From Paramacrobiotus richtersi (taxonomy: Eukaryota > Tardigrada > Eutardigrada > Parachela > Macrobiotidae), in contig JAQGAU010000223.1 of the NCBI GenBank assembly GCA_034698045.1, forward strand, positions 1 to 34,025: a DNA stretch of 34,025 bases, in the 5' to 3' direction. Position 1 is the stretch's first letter. Every line of letters begins with the position of its first letter. Under the pieces are notes generated by a model. It saw only the letters and a program-made list of their open reading frames with translations. It made no database searches and had not been told where the DNA came from. Shown here one piece after another: positions 1 through 11,300 of the stretch. A program made the translations under genes and the position numbers.

Positions 1-1
1 T

Positions 2-121
2 CAGCGCAATAAGAATGATGAAATAAGCCGCAGCAAAAGAAATGCGGATAATTATGTTACGAATACGGGTGATACTGTGAATACTGGTTGTGTTACGAAA
101 AAACTGAAAAAATTTAAATAA
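2..121 (+). CDS. 3' end of an unidentified gene (partial)
   Basis: A frame open from the window edge runs 39 codons and ends in TAA at 119-121. The AATAAA at 117-122 overlaps the stop codon, as at the 3' end of a compact eukaryotic gene. The visible tail is polar, with Asn and Thr in the middle, and ends very basic (several Lys, Phe-Lys last). I recognise no family. The call rests on the open frame plus the poly(A) signal, so it could be chance. Confidence 0.3.
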   Translation, partial: QRNKNDEISRSKRNADNYVTNTGDTVNTGCVTKKLKKFK

Positions 122-664
122 AGTCCGAGAGTAAACTTCTTCGCCTGGTATTTTCCATTTTAAATCTGAAAAGCTTTTTCGCTTCTACCTGCGCAGTCGT
201 TTGCATAATTATCGCACTGTGCTCCTATTTTTGGTATTATTTTGAATTATGTGGCAAAGAGCGTGGTGACTTCAGTTAATCAGTGAAACGTAATTAAACA
301 TTAGAGTGGCATCCTGAAGTTAAGTAAACAACGCGAAAACATCTGCCTTTTTTTCTTGGCCAGATTGGTGCAACAAATACTTCAAAAAAGACCTTTTGAA
401 CCGAAAATTTCGTTACGGAGATAAGCAATCGCCTGTTTAGCTGTGTGCTGTGTGTGGTCTCGCATCAGGGAGACTGATGACGTAACACTGGCACATGCCA
501 GTCCTGATAGTATAGTAAGTTCTTGCCATCGGTTGACTTAATGAGTAGCAACGCTGAAGTTCCAAAAAACGGTTGATTATTACGTTATGTACTTGCTCAG
601 TTTAGAATTCATGCGTAATAATGCCCATTGGATTAAGCAGTGATGCATCTTGTGGAAGTTAGAA
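122..664. other. intergenic, no feature seen
   Basis: AT-rich sequence with stops in all frames. I see no convincing gene, RNA or repeat here. Confidence 0.5.
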
Positions 665-1075
665 TCAGTTTTTTGTAGGCAAAGATATTATTACGGCTAT
701 TATTACGAATAACCAATAAAAACCTGCACTAGCTGTTACTGTGTCAGAGTCTGTACCAATGCAAGGAATCCGCCATTTCAGAACATTCGCAAGAAAAGCT
801 GGGTGCAGCTCAGAACTGCTTTTCTGTGGATTGTCTGCAACGAGGACCATCATCGCAATAGGTAGCGGTGCTTCGTCTGTGGCAGATGGTTTCGTCTTGT
901 ACAATTGTACCAGCTTCGCACTTTCGAGCCTTACTGATAAAATTCCGGATGCCTTGACAAGTTGCAGTGCCAGGATGTTATTAAATGTAACGATGGCTTT
1001 CCGTAATGCGCGAAAGCTGTTGTAAAGCTCTTCCGCGTTTCTAGACACGGTATCTCTGTTGAGAATATCTTTCAT
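665..1075 (-). CDS. hypothetical protein, possible first exon
   Basis: An ATG-started frame of 136 codons. The first two thirds look like a helical protein with mixed charged and hydrophobic residues. A GTAACA at 739-734 on the minus strand could be a splice donor, so only about 1075-740 may be coding and the hydrophobic last 25 residues may be intron read-through. A plus-strand frame lies opposite (741-1025), so strand choice is not certain. No family recognised. Confidence 0.3.
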   Translation of the reverse strand: MKDILNRDTVSRNAEELYNSFRALRKAIVTFNNILALQLVKASGILSVRLESAKLVQLYKTKPSATDEAPLPIAMMVLVADNPQKSSSELHPAFLANVLKWRIPCIGTDSDTVTASAGFYWLFVIIAVIISLPTKN

Positions 1076-1440
1076 TTTGTTTCGCCATTTTCACTGATTA
1101 AAAACACTGGTAAAGTTCCTGGTTTTCTTACAGGTGTATGATATTGACTTTCGAACCGCGGCGTTAGAATAATGCATGGCACTGTATTATTCTTATACAA
1201 TTACAAGTGCAATAGCTTGCAGCCACCAGTGCGATGTACTACTAGATCTCCAGAGAGAACAATAATTAACCGAATTTCTCAGTTGTTGCAGGCAAATAGT
1301 TTATCGTATACCATAAATTTAGGGCAAAACTGCCTGTCTTTTTCTTTAGCAGGCAACTGTAAAGAATAGCTGCTTGCCGTAAATTTACAGCAAAAATACA
1401 CATCGTTCTCTCTGTTTTCCATACCCAAGCCAGTAAATAG
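1076..1440. other. intergenic, no gene seen
   Basis: Only short frames that look like chance. Nothing recognisable. Confidence 0.4.
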
Positions 1441-1445
1441 CCATT

Positions 1446-1612
1446 TATTGTACCTGCGGGTTGCCAACCACCGTCCTGCCGCTCACCAACCAGCCACCAA
1501 CTAGTAGCCAACCGGTGGCCAGCCGGTAGCCAGCAGGCAGCCAGCCGGGTGCCAGCCGGTAGTCAGCCGATAGCCAGCCAGTAGCCAACCAGCCAGCCAT
1601 AGCCGGTGTTTT
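1446..1612. repeat. GCCAGCC/GTAGCCA minisatellite
   Basis: A short-period degenerate tandem array of units like GTAGCCAGCCG and AACCAGCCA, mostly 8-14 bases. The long open frames across it on the minus strand (Trp/Leu/Ala/Gly-rich) come from the repeat's lack of stops and are not taken as genes. Confidence 0.75.
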
Positions 1613-1951
1613 GCAGTGCTCTGCAGAATCGACAGCCAAAAGGGAAATGCCGCGTGGCATACCACAGCGCAACATACAGAGCGGACACAGCGTATGTGCA
1701 TCGTACACGCTGTGCAACAGCAAGCAATCTCCCAAATAAGTGCGCCGTGTACGCAGGAAGACGCCAGCGTCACAAACGGGGTTTAATTAGCTGCACTTAT
1801 AACGCAATCACCGAGAATCGCTCCTAACATTTGTAATTTTGTTTCTCCGGAGGACATAATGTAAAGTTTCTCTTTTCCGAGCGGTTTAGCGGGGCGATTG
1901 GATGGACTACGACCGCACGATAGAGTTCTGCAATGGACCGGAGAACCCGAA
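1613..1951. other. intergenic, no gene seen
   Basis: Short frames on both strands without recognisable protein features. Confidence 0.4.
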
Positions 1952-2007
1952 CCAGTCCAATCCAAGATTGGACGGATTTTGCTTTGCAAAATCTGGATTT
2001 GGACTGG
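1952..2007. repeat. imperfect inverted repeat
   Basis: Left arm CCAGTCCAATCC and right arm GGATTTGGACTGG pair around a perfect inner hairpin, GATTTTGC-TTT-GCAAAATC. The left arm carries an extra AGATTGGACG-like duplication. It may be the remains of a small fold-back element. Just downstream (about 2020-2075) is a TATATAGTCAG-like short repeat. Confidence 0.5.
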
Positions 2008-2178
2008 TTATGGATTTTATATAGTCAGAGTGTATAGTAGTAGTTATATAGTCAGTAGTTATATATTCAGAATGGACAGGATCTGGATGACAAACCGTGT
2101 CCAGAAAACGCTACCGTTAACTTTCAGAAGTCAGAGTGCCGAGAAAATATACAAAACATCTTTATTATATGCTTTATT

Positions 2179-2243
2179 GATGAAAAGGAGGGCGTTTCAC
2201 TGTACGACATCTTCATTGAGGCCTCAGTGAAAGTCCGGTACAG
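2179..2243 (+). repeat. palindromic element, copy 1
   Basis: GATGAAAAGGAGG (2179-2191), 8 bases, then a 44-base imperfect palindrome (2200-2243) that starts CTGTAC, is centred on GAGGCCTC and ends GTACAG. A second copy lies at 33812-33876, where the 13-base flank is on the other side and in opposite orientation. A further small hairpin, TTTGACC-GAA-GGTCAAA, follows directly. Confidence 0.7.
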
Positions 2244-2300
2244 CGATTTGACCGAAGGTCAAACGTTTAGCCATTGCCCCCCTGGCAAACAGCCTCGCCA

Positions 2301-2390
2301 CGTGGCACTTCCAAGCGGCTTGGAATTTTGGTTACCGCCTACCTGTATTTTGATTGGCTCAGGCCGAATGTGCAGTGTGCCCTGGCAACG
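2301..2390 (+). repeat. dispersed repeat with 17-base palindrome, copy A
   Basis: Contains the perfect palindrome TTCCAAGCGGCTTGGAA (2309-2325), followed by ACCGCCTAC, then TTTGATTGGCTCAGGCC. The same order recurs at 4171-4285 and 4701-4815. ATTGG is an inverted CCAAT box, so a regulatory origin is possible. No coding capacity is claimed. Confidence 0.65.
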
Positions 2391-3037
2391 CATGCATATG
2401 CGGTGTGATATGCTATCACAAATTGAGAATTCTTTGCGAGCTCTCAACTTGGTACCACGTTATGGTATCTCGCCGTTAGTCGCACGGTTCTTCCCAATTA
2501 CCAGCTCACTAGCCTGGTCATTTTCCTGATCTACGTTCTGTACCAAATCGCATTCGTGTGCTGGAACATCTATTATTACATCCCGACTGAGCTTGCTTAA
2601 AATCACGTAAGTTCTGTGTAGCGTGGCGACTATAAACCGTCTATATTAAATATTATTTATTTTTTAATTTTATGAAGAATTCGACTCATAATTCTATTTT
2701 TTATGCGCTAGGTTCTTCAGGAAATCCACGCATCATTCTTGGCGAATATCAGAGTGTTCAGAATGGTGAGGAAAACGTAACGATGTTGGTGGTATGTTTA
2801 TTTTAGGTCTTCACGGAATTTTACCATTTTGTTGTTGTTTTGCAAAGGTTTTCGAGATAGAATAGTTATTATAATTTACATGATATTGTAATATATCGCT
2901 TGTATTTAGCTGGATTGATTGGTATTGATAATATAACGAAATACTTTCCCGCATCATCGTCTTGTGATTTAAATTTTATTTATTCAGCCCATTACTGATA
3001 TCACAGGCTCACGGCGTTGTTCAATTTTTATTTGCAG
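2391..3037. other. intergenic or intronic, no gene seen
   Basis: AT-rich DNA before the SERCA-like exon. I looked for the SERCA N-terminal exon here and did not find it. Confidence 0.4.
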
Positions 3038-4170
<1,133 letters not shown>

Positions 4171-4285
4171 CCACTTACAAGAGCTTCGGCTCCAGACGCT
4201 TTCCAAGCGGCTTGGAATTTCTGGTACGCCCACTGCCCATTTTTGATTGGGTGGGCCAGCAGTGAACGTTCGGTTCACAATGGCT
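4171..4285 (+). repeat. dispersed repeat with 17-base palindrome, copy B
   Basis: ACAAGAGCTTCGGCTCCAGA leads into TTCCAAGCGGCTTGGAA (4201-4217), then GTACGCCCACTG, TTTGATTGG and CGTTCGGTTCA. A further partial unit follows near 4335-4380 (CTTGATTGGCC...CGTTCTGTTCA), suggesting a nested or tandem structure. Confidence 0.7.
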
Positions 4286-4700
4286 GTTGCAGTAGCAGCT
4301 AGCAGGCAGCTTGCTTATTTTGCCCTGCCCCATACCTAAACTTGATTGGCCAAGAGTAACCGTTCTGTTCATGCAATGCAACAACTGCAATGATAGATCT
4401 CTAGTTTCCTCTTTTAAAATTGATTTTGCCTTTTTTGCGGTCCTTTTTCAAAGTTGTTAATCTGAAATTAGTAAGGTTTGAAAACAACGGAATATCAAAG
4501 TAAGTGTAGTCGTGTTTACGTGAACAACATTGAAATCCGTTATTTCTTATATTACTGATTTCGAAAGCTGTATTTCTGCTCTAGAAACCAACCAGAACAT
4601 ATTTCTAGATGAAAAACGATTATCCACTTTCGGCTTTGCCTTATTAGCTCGCTACCGTTGGCAGGGTGGAGAGGAGAGTAATGAGCTTCGGCTCGCTACT
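4286..4700. other. intergenic, no gene seen
   Basis: Apart from the partial repeat unit at about 4335-4380, nothing recognisable. A weak 86-codon frame (4530-4790) runs into repeat copy C and is not taken as a gene. Confidence 0.4.
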
Positions 4701-4815
4701 TCTTTACCCCTGACAAGAGCTTCGACGCAAGACGCTTTCCAAGCGGCTTGGAATTTCTGTCACGCCTACTGGATAATTTTTATTGGCTGAGCCTTCAGTG
4801 GCGTTCGGTTCATAT
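4701..4815 (+). repeat. dispersed repeat with 17-base palindrome, copy C
   Basis: ACAAGAGCTTCGACGCAAGA leads into TTCCAAGCGGCTTGGAA (4737-4753), then CACGCCTACTGG, TTTATTGGC and CGTTCGGTTCA. It lies 536 bases after copy B and is the copy most like it. Confidence 0.7.
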
Positions 4816-5659
4816 ATTATTAAGCAGCAGGCAAAGCTGCATGTTGCGCATCTGCAATGCAGAACCTGCGCTTGCATTTTTTTAAAACTGGGTTCGCCAA
4901 GTTTCGGGTGCTTTTGAATGTTCTTGACAAATCTATCCACGTTCTAATGTGTACGATACTCTTGTACGTATATCAGTGCAGTGAGTAAACATTATGCAGA
5001 AGCATATTACAGGTTCTTCGCTTTGTAATAATAAAATTGTGCACAAGCTAATTATCGGTTTGCTGCAGGTTTTTGGTTGGATGAGGAGCTGGGACGGTTA
5101 AATCCAAAGTGAATTCGGTAAAGGAGGTAGTGTCGTTAATTTTGTTACATTAACTGAATAATTATATAGCAAGCTACATCTATTCTGAAACGTTCTCTAA
5201 TTAGTAGAATGTAGATATATAAAATAAGCAGACTAACTTTTTCTGTATCTTGACAGATTTGTGTTACTGTTATTATTTATTTATCTTGGACATTGTTTAT
5301 TGATTTCTTGCATAAAGTCGATAGCACGTCCTGTAAACAGTTAAAACAAGTATATTTTTAATGGTGTAATATCATTAAAAAATGAAAATGAAGTTAATCA
5401 GTAGCACTTTTCTTTTCGTTTCATTTTCTTGTACCAGATTTGAACTGGTTTGATTTACAGTACGTTATTGTTCAACCCTACAGTTTATTTGTGTTGTAGG
5501 TTTTGTCCCTCAGCGTTGCGTCGTGTCCGTACTGATTTTCGGATCCATCCCGTCTCTCGTCTGCCTCGTTCCAGCCCCCCACTGCCAACGTTCCTCCCAA
5601 CGCCTACGGTGTCTCCCTGTCCAGTCCGTCTCTCCTCCGGCTCCCAACCGTTTCCCACA
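4816..5659. other. AT-rich then C/T-rich intergenic DNA
   Basis: 4816-5500 is AT-rich with no frames of note. From about 5505 the composition switches sharply to C/T-rich. I see no gene. Confidence 0.4.
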
Positions 5660-5752
5660 TTCACGTGGTCCTGGCACTGCGCCTGGGGACCCGTGTTTGT
5701 GTCCCTTCACTACCTTCACGTGGTCCTGGCACTGCGCCTGGGGACCCGTGTT
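5660..5752 (+). repeat. tandem duplication, 55-base period
   Basis: A 38-base stretch beginning TTCACGTGGTCCTGG and ending GACCCGTGTT occurs identically at 5660-5697 and 5715-5752. Each copy contains the E-box CACGTG. Identity over the whole unit implies a recent duplication. Confidence 0.85.
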
Positions 5753-5812
5753 CGTAGTACCGTCGCAGTTGGCCTTTCCCCCCAAACCGAAGAATCTGCA
5801 ACAATCAGGTAA

Positions 5813-6421
5813 GATCGTGGGTTCCTTTTATTGCTGGTTACGGCCAATCAGAATATTATTTAAGATTTTCTCTCTTACTGTCTGCATATCGTAACGAAAT
5901 GGTTCTGAAACACAAATATACATCGCGCAACCAACACATTTCATCTATACAGCCGTATGTGCACTTGTTTTGATTTATCTTATATTTTGGTGCTTATTTG
6001 CGTTTACTATTAACTACTAATAACCGTAAAACAATAAGTTAAAATAATCCTGAATTTTCAAGTAATTCTCAACAGTAACACCCACAATACCGTAATAACA
6101 CATGCTGAAGAAATAATGTCTTTTGAAGTGGAACATTTTATAACACGGACAGCATCGTAATATCATAATTTAGGAAAAGAGTTACTCTTGAAATAAATCA
6201 TTTTCGATACCTTAGGATCATAATTATCAATAATCAGCATTTATTATTGGAAAAATAATTTTTGACAATTTCAGATCTTAGTTATGGACGGTGTTAATTT
6301 ATTTTCAATTTATTTAGTAATCAACTATAATTCGGAAATTAATTTGAAACCTGCATGAGCTAGACATTTCACAATAAATTTGAAGGTAATTCCCGTAAAT
6401 TAGAATGTTCTGGTTTATCGA
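5813..6421. other. AT-rich 5' flank of the SGNH gene
   Basis: No frames or repeats. This probably contains the promoter and 5' UTR of the following gene, but no clear TATA box could be fixed. Confidence 0.4.
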
Positions 6422-7634
6422 ATGTGTAGTGTCCCGCTTGCCATGGCTCGGTATGAGGATCAACTGCCACGCGCGGAAATCGTAGGGCGATACTGTCTCC
6501 GTCCATGCGAGGAGGACCACGACGGCATCGACGTCGTTGGTGGCCTCACCCACGCCGACACCGGCGTTGCCTGCATCGGCGATTCTCAGTGCCGGTGTAT
6601 GCTGTGCGCGAGCCAGAAGTCCGGCAATAAGTACCGGATTCCCGGAGCATTTGCAGCTCGACGGTATATGAAAGTGGATGGACGGGAAATGTTCGTCCAG
6701 AGCCACCCGGGTGCCCACATGAACACCGTGATGGACGACGTCCGGAGAGCCATTTGGAATGCGTACGGTGAACGAAAACTCCATCCTCCGCCCGGCCGCC
6801 GGCAGTGCGCTCTCATTCTCTTTGCCGGATCCAATGATGTTCTCTACAATTTCCGGTGGAGTAAGAAGTCGCTTGGGGAAGTTGACGTTACCACGCCCAT
6901 GAAGGCTGCCGTTAATGAGTTCCTTTCCAGTCATCGTCGAAAATTTGTCGAGTCCTTCTTCCGGCCGATCATTTTTGTAAAACTACACTACTTCCGGTTC
7001 CGTAAAGGTGACGGTAGCAACACGGCACTGTGTAACGCGGCCGTCGATGCTTTGAACAACGAAATGCGAAAGTTTTGCGAAACGAACTCGCACTGGATCT
7101 TCCTGGAGACTCATAGCCTTAGCCTCCGAAGCGACGGAGTCCACATTGATGACAACCCCGACGGTGGGGATTATGGATCAGACTACGTATTCCGTGAAAT
7201 TCGCCAGGCACTTCGTAAAGAACGTGAAAGTGCGTTGTAATGATCAGTGAGATATCAATACTATGCCTCAATTGTTTACTTTATGTTTAGGACTCGTGGA
7301 GAAGCGACGTGCGAAACAACTGCGAGAACGTACAAGGAAGGACGAAGAGCGGGCGCGGCAGGTAGAGGAGGAGCGGGAGAGACGGGCGCTGGAGAAGGAG
7401 AAGAAAGAACTGGAGGCTCGACTGCTACGAGCTCGCGTGGAAGAGCAGGAGGCCAACGCTTTCCGTGCCAAGCCACAGGCGCTTGCTGCCGACGCAGCAC
7501 GGCAACTGCAGGAGAAGGAAGTGGCGAGAGTTGCCAGAAATGCTGCAAGCTCCGCCAATCGTCGCCTTGATCGTAAACGCAATCCCAAGGACAACGAGAA
7601 GCGGAGGACGGATGCGTACGTGCGGAAGAGGTAA
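6422..7634 (+). CDS. SGNH-hydrolase-like protein with charged coiled-coil tail (2 exons)
   Basis: Proposed exons are 6422-7214 and 7291-7634 (378 residues); a second donor at 7224-7225 would also keep frame. SGNH esterase/lipase blocks appear in order: GDS at residues 53-55 (nucleophile Ser55), a Gly at 97, GSND at 136-139 (Asn138 for the oxyanion hole) and DGVH at 238-241 (Asp238, His241). No signal peptide or membrane segment is seen, so an intracellular esterase-type activity is likely; the substrate is unknown. The second exon encodes about 115 residues dominated by Glu, Arg and Lys with heptad-like spacing, expected to be a long helix. The first ATG may be bypassed for Met8, which has a better Kozak context (GCCATGG). 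SGNH domains also occur in some CR1-type retrotransposons, but no reverse transcriptase lies nearby. The fold call is firm; the exon join is inference. Confidence 0.65.
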
Positions 7635-7895
7635 TATCGAGTACGATATATGAAATGTTAATATACAAGAAAGAAGATAATGATCGGAGCGTATACTATA
7701 CTTCAGTCATTCTAAAGGCATTCTTTTGTTTAAATTAAACATTACCTCTATTGCATTTTTTCAGATGTTAGCAGAATGATGTACGCTTTTCCATGCGCTG
7801 GCGTATTTTCTGGCTGGATCGTGATGCGGCGCCTATGTTATTGTACTTGCCGCTGCGCTTGTTTTGCTATTGTCCTGCTTTCTTGATTAATTTAG
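7635..7895. other. intergenic spacer
   Basis: The 3' flank of the SGNH gene. No gene seen. Confidence 0.4.
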
Positions 7896-8025
7896 TGCTG
7901 GCTTGTCTCGGTTGTTTGTTTGCTGAGTGATTGTGGTGTTGTATGCTAGTGGCTGTAATGTGCTGGCGTGTTTCAGTTGTTTGTTTGCTGAGTGATTGTG
8001 GTGTTGTATGGTAATGGCTGTAATG
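7896..8025. repeat. two tandem 65-base units
   Basis: Units at 7896-7960 and 7961-8025 share TGCTGGC, then GTTGTTTGTTTGCTGAGTGA, then a GTGGTGTTGTATG stretch, with only a few differences. The short minus-strand frame across them is a by-product of the repeat. Confidence 0.8.
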
Positions 8026-8315
8026 GTGGCTAAAGGTGGCCTGCTTCTTGCGGTTTTGGTTCGCGTTCAAAAAAAAGAAAATTGTGCTTCAGTTGCTCGC
8101 TTCCGCCTGCTGAAAAACTAAGTCATCCAGTCACAGTCAAAATATGCTTACTCAATCTACAATTGCTTAAAAAAAATACATCAAACAATTAACCAGACAC
8201 ATTCTAAATATTAGAAACTTACACCATTTCAATATTATTTCCTATTATCGATTGCTAGTATCAAGTAAAAAAACGCCAGCCAGCTAAATTATAACCCACT
8301 TTTGATGCTCAGCAG

Positions 8316-11300
8316 ATGTCTCAGTCTTCGTGGGATTCGGGCATGTCGTCGGACGACTCGCTACCATCAAGCCTCGATGATGCCGTGTGCCAACAACAGA
8401 TCCCTTCCACATCCAATGCTGACAGTGGGCAGCCCAGCGGCGCCAGTAACGTACCGCTATGCGGTGAGCCCTTTGAAGCGCTTCCAGAGTCACCCACAGA
8501 CAACGTCTTCACGATTGATTTGCCTAATCTCCCAGCGCGCCGCCGATTCCTTCGTTCACCGGAAGTAGCCGCAGCCGGCTATAAATATGGTTTTGTCAAG
8601 GTATACCGCAGCATATATTTATTTAATTTCTTTATGAAAATATATTCTTACGTCTGTACAACGTTCATGTATGTATATATTGATATATTTGTGCGCGTTT
8701 ATTATATTACATATTTATTTGCTCTTCATCGCATTTTTAGGTAACGAACGCAGCGCTGACCGCCAGCAAAGCCGCGTATATGGCATCGGAAGCCCGGCAA
8801 TATATTCGAAAAGCTGCCGGAGATGGGCGAGTGGCAGAGGCCGGGTACAGTCAGTACCGGATGGTCCCAATGTCAAAGAACGCCGCTATACAACGGAAGT
8901 ATCCGATTTGGGCGGTTAAAGAAGGGGAAAAAAGCCTGTTACTGCCGCCCAACGTCAAGTGGGAAGAGCAAGGAGCGCAGAACACTGCAGCGAATGCTCG
9001 AGTCGTCGGACAAGACCCGTCCCAGCCTCTTACCGACCAACAGATGTTTGCAATGCTAATGCACCCTGACTCGGCAAAAAACTGCTCGTTCATGTACAAT
9101 ATTCGGGCCCCAGCTCCAAAGGGCAGGAAACCAATCGACATTGGACTACCATCATCCATGGGCGACATTTTCTCCGAATTACTGAAACCATTAGCGATAA
9201 CCGGCGTGAAGAATCCGTTTGACTATGATGGAATTCAAGGTGTCTGCTTTGGCATGCACGCGGAAGATTTAGACACTCATTCCGATAACACCAGCTTCTG
9301 TGGCTTAAAGGGATGGGTGTTCGTCCCAGCAGAATACGCGCAGGCTTTGGAGGACCTTTTCAAGGAGATTGCGAAAGACCATCCCGAACTTGCACAGTTT
9401 TTGAAAGATCTCTGTAAAGATTGCGAACGCATGTTTTCCAGCAGCCAGCATAAAATGTTTTTCCTTCACCCAATCATCTTGAAAATGGCGAACATTCCCT
9501 TTTACGTCGCACGTCAAGAAGCAGGAAGTGAAATTTTCACGTTTCCAAAGGCCGTACACTGGGGTTGGAGCATGACGGACACCTCGGCGCGTGCAATGAA
9601 CATCGGCTTTGGACCAGAGAGTTTACCAACGATGAATGGGTATACTCGATGCCCGAAGGAAAAGGTTGAGAAAAGCAAGGCCATTGCAAGCCCCGCGCGA
9701 GTTGCCGAAGTGAAGAACCGGTACGAGGACGCAGTGAACGGTGGCGGCAAGTATCAGTATCCGATCACGGTAACGCTATTGCGGGCTGACAAGTCAGAGG
9801 TGAAGTTCGAATTGCAAGTGTGGACAAATGCAACGGTCGCCAGCTTCAAGATCGATGTATCGATCAGCGCATTGGTTCGGGTCAAGAACTTGGTAGTGGG
9901 TTTTCTTGCGGAAATACCCGTTATCCTTGGAGACGCACAGCTTCTGGTCAAGGAAAACATGGAATATTCACAAAAGAACGTCGGATCCATTGTGCTGGTT
10001 CAGGAACTCGCGCAGCCACCAGCGGCAGGCCTTTCACTCCTGTCGTCGTATGCAGATGTGCCGGACGGACATGCAATTACCACCAGTGAAGGGCTGTCCG
10101 ACTCGTTCCTGGAGTCATTTGCAACATTGGAACTTCCGGAGGTTCAGTCGGCCGCATTTATCGAGAGGGTGCGGGCTGGAGCCGCAGGAAAAGTTTTTCA
10201 GCAGGGGATACCGTTCAAAGTACCTCTATCCAGCCTCCAGTGTAACTTCGCGCTGACTCGTCATCCTGATAGCGGCTTTATTAGAAAAATGGTGGGGCGA
10301 ATAGTGGACAACCACGACCGGACACACCTCAACTGGGTTCTGCAGGTCAGCATTTGCGTCCCTGACGATTGGTCTGACGATAGAATACGGGATGAGCTAC
10401 TCGAGGGAACTCTGAAGGCAACGATCCTGAACGAAATTCAGCGTTTTGGAGGACTACATGACTTGAAAGAGAGCGAAGTTCTGGTCCTGATCTTCAAGAA
10501 TCCGACTCTGCAGGAGCAGCGACAGATCGTGAATGTCGCATCTCGTGACCGCCATTACCTGGAGACGGATGGAGTGGAAGTTGCAAAGCGTTTCCGGACG
10601 CGCGTGAAAGCGGTAGCAGCTAAAAGGGCAAAAGACCTTGGTCTGAAAGAGATTCCAAAGGGATTATGGCTAAACGATCCGATTCCAGGGACCAACCAGG
10701 CGCTCATCGGACCGGCGGAAATAAAGCTGTTGAAGGCGGAAATCAGGGTTGATTTTCCTGAAGTCACCGCTTTGGCAGAAAAGCAAGATCTATCCGAAAA
10801 GGATCGAAAACAGCAACAGAGCAACTTGAAAAGTGTTGATGGCTATGGCCTGATCATCATTGATTATGACTGCTATCCATTGGAAATCGACGAAGAAAAG
10901 GATGAGTGGGACGAATGGTATGAGACGGGGGACCAAATCACAAAGTTACCACCGGCTACAAAAGCGTTGGACTGCTTCAATTGGAGGTTTTCCACTACTC
11001 AGATGGCAAACTGCGTCCATAAGAAGGTTGACCCGCTCTTGCGCACAAAACTCTTCCTACTGCACCACAGAGTAGCAAGGCACACCCGGGAAATGCAGTC
11101 CATATCCGGCAAAGGGTTTGAAGCGGTAGGCAATTCACGTTAGCTTAAAAGGACTCGCTGTACAGTTATAAATTGTTGCAGCATGAACATGTTAAGGAGT
11201 TTCTTCAAGCTCATCCGGAGCTGAAAAGCTGTTTGCGGGCAACGAAGGGAGATGACCAACTGCAACCACATACGGTATAAGATTCAACTAATGTATTGAG

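Noticed and set aside
1445-1773. Long minus-strand frames rich in Trp, Leu, Gly and Ala
   Set aside because: They lie on the GCCAGCC minisatellite, which lacks stops; composition follows the repeat.
5450-5894. 120-codon frames over the C/T-rich block
   Set aside because: Pro/Ser/Arg-rich translation of skewed DNA with an internal tandem duplication; no domain, no second exon found.
7268-7668. Ser/Ala-rich minus-strand frames opposite the coiled coil
   Set aside because: Shadows of a Glu/Arg-rich coding exon with strong codon pattern on the plus strand.
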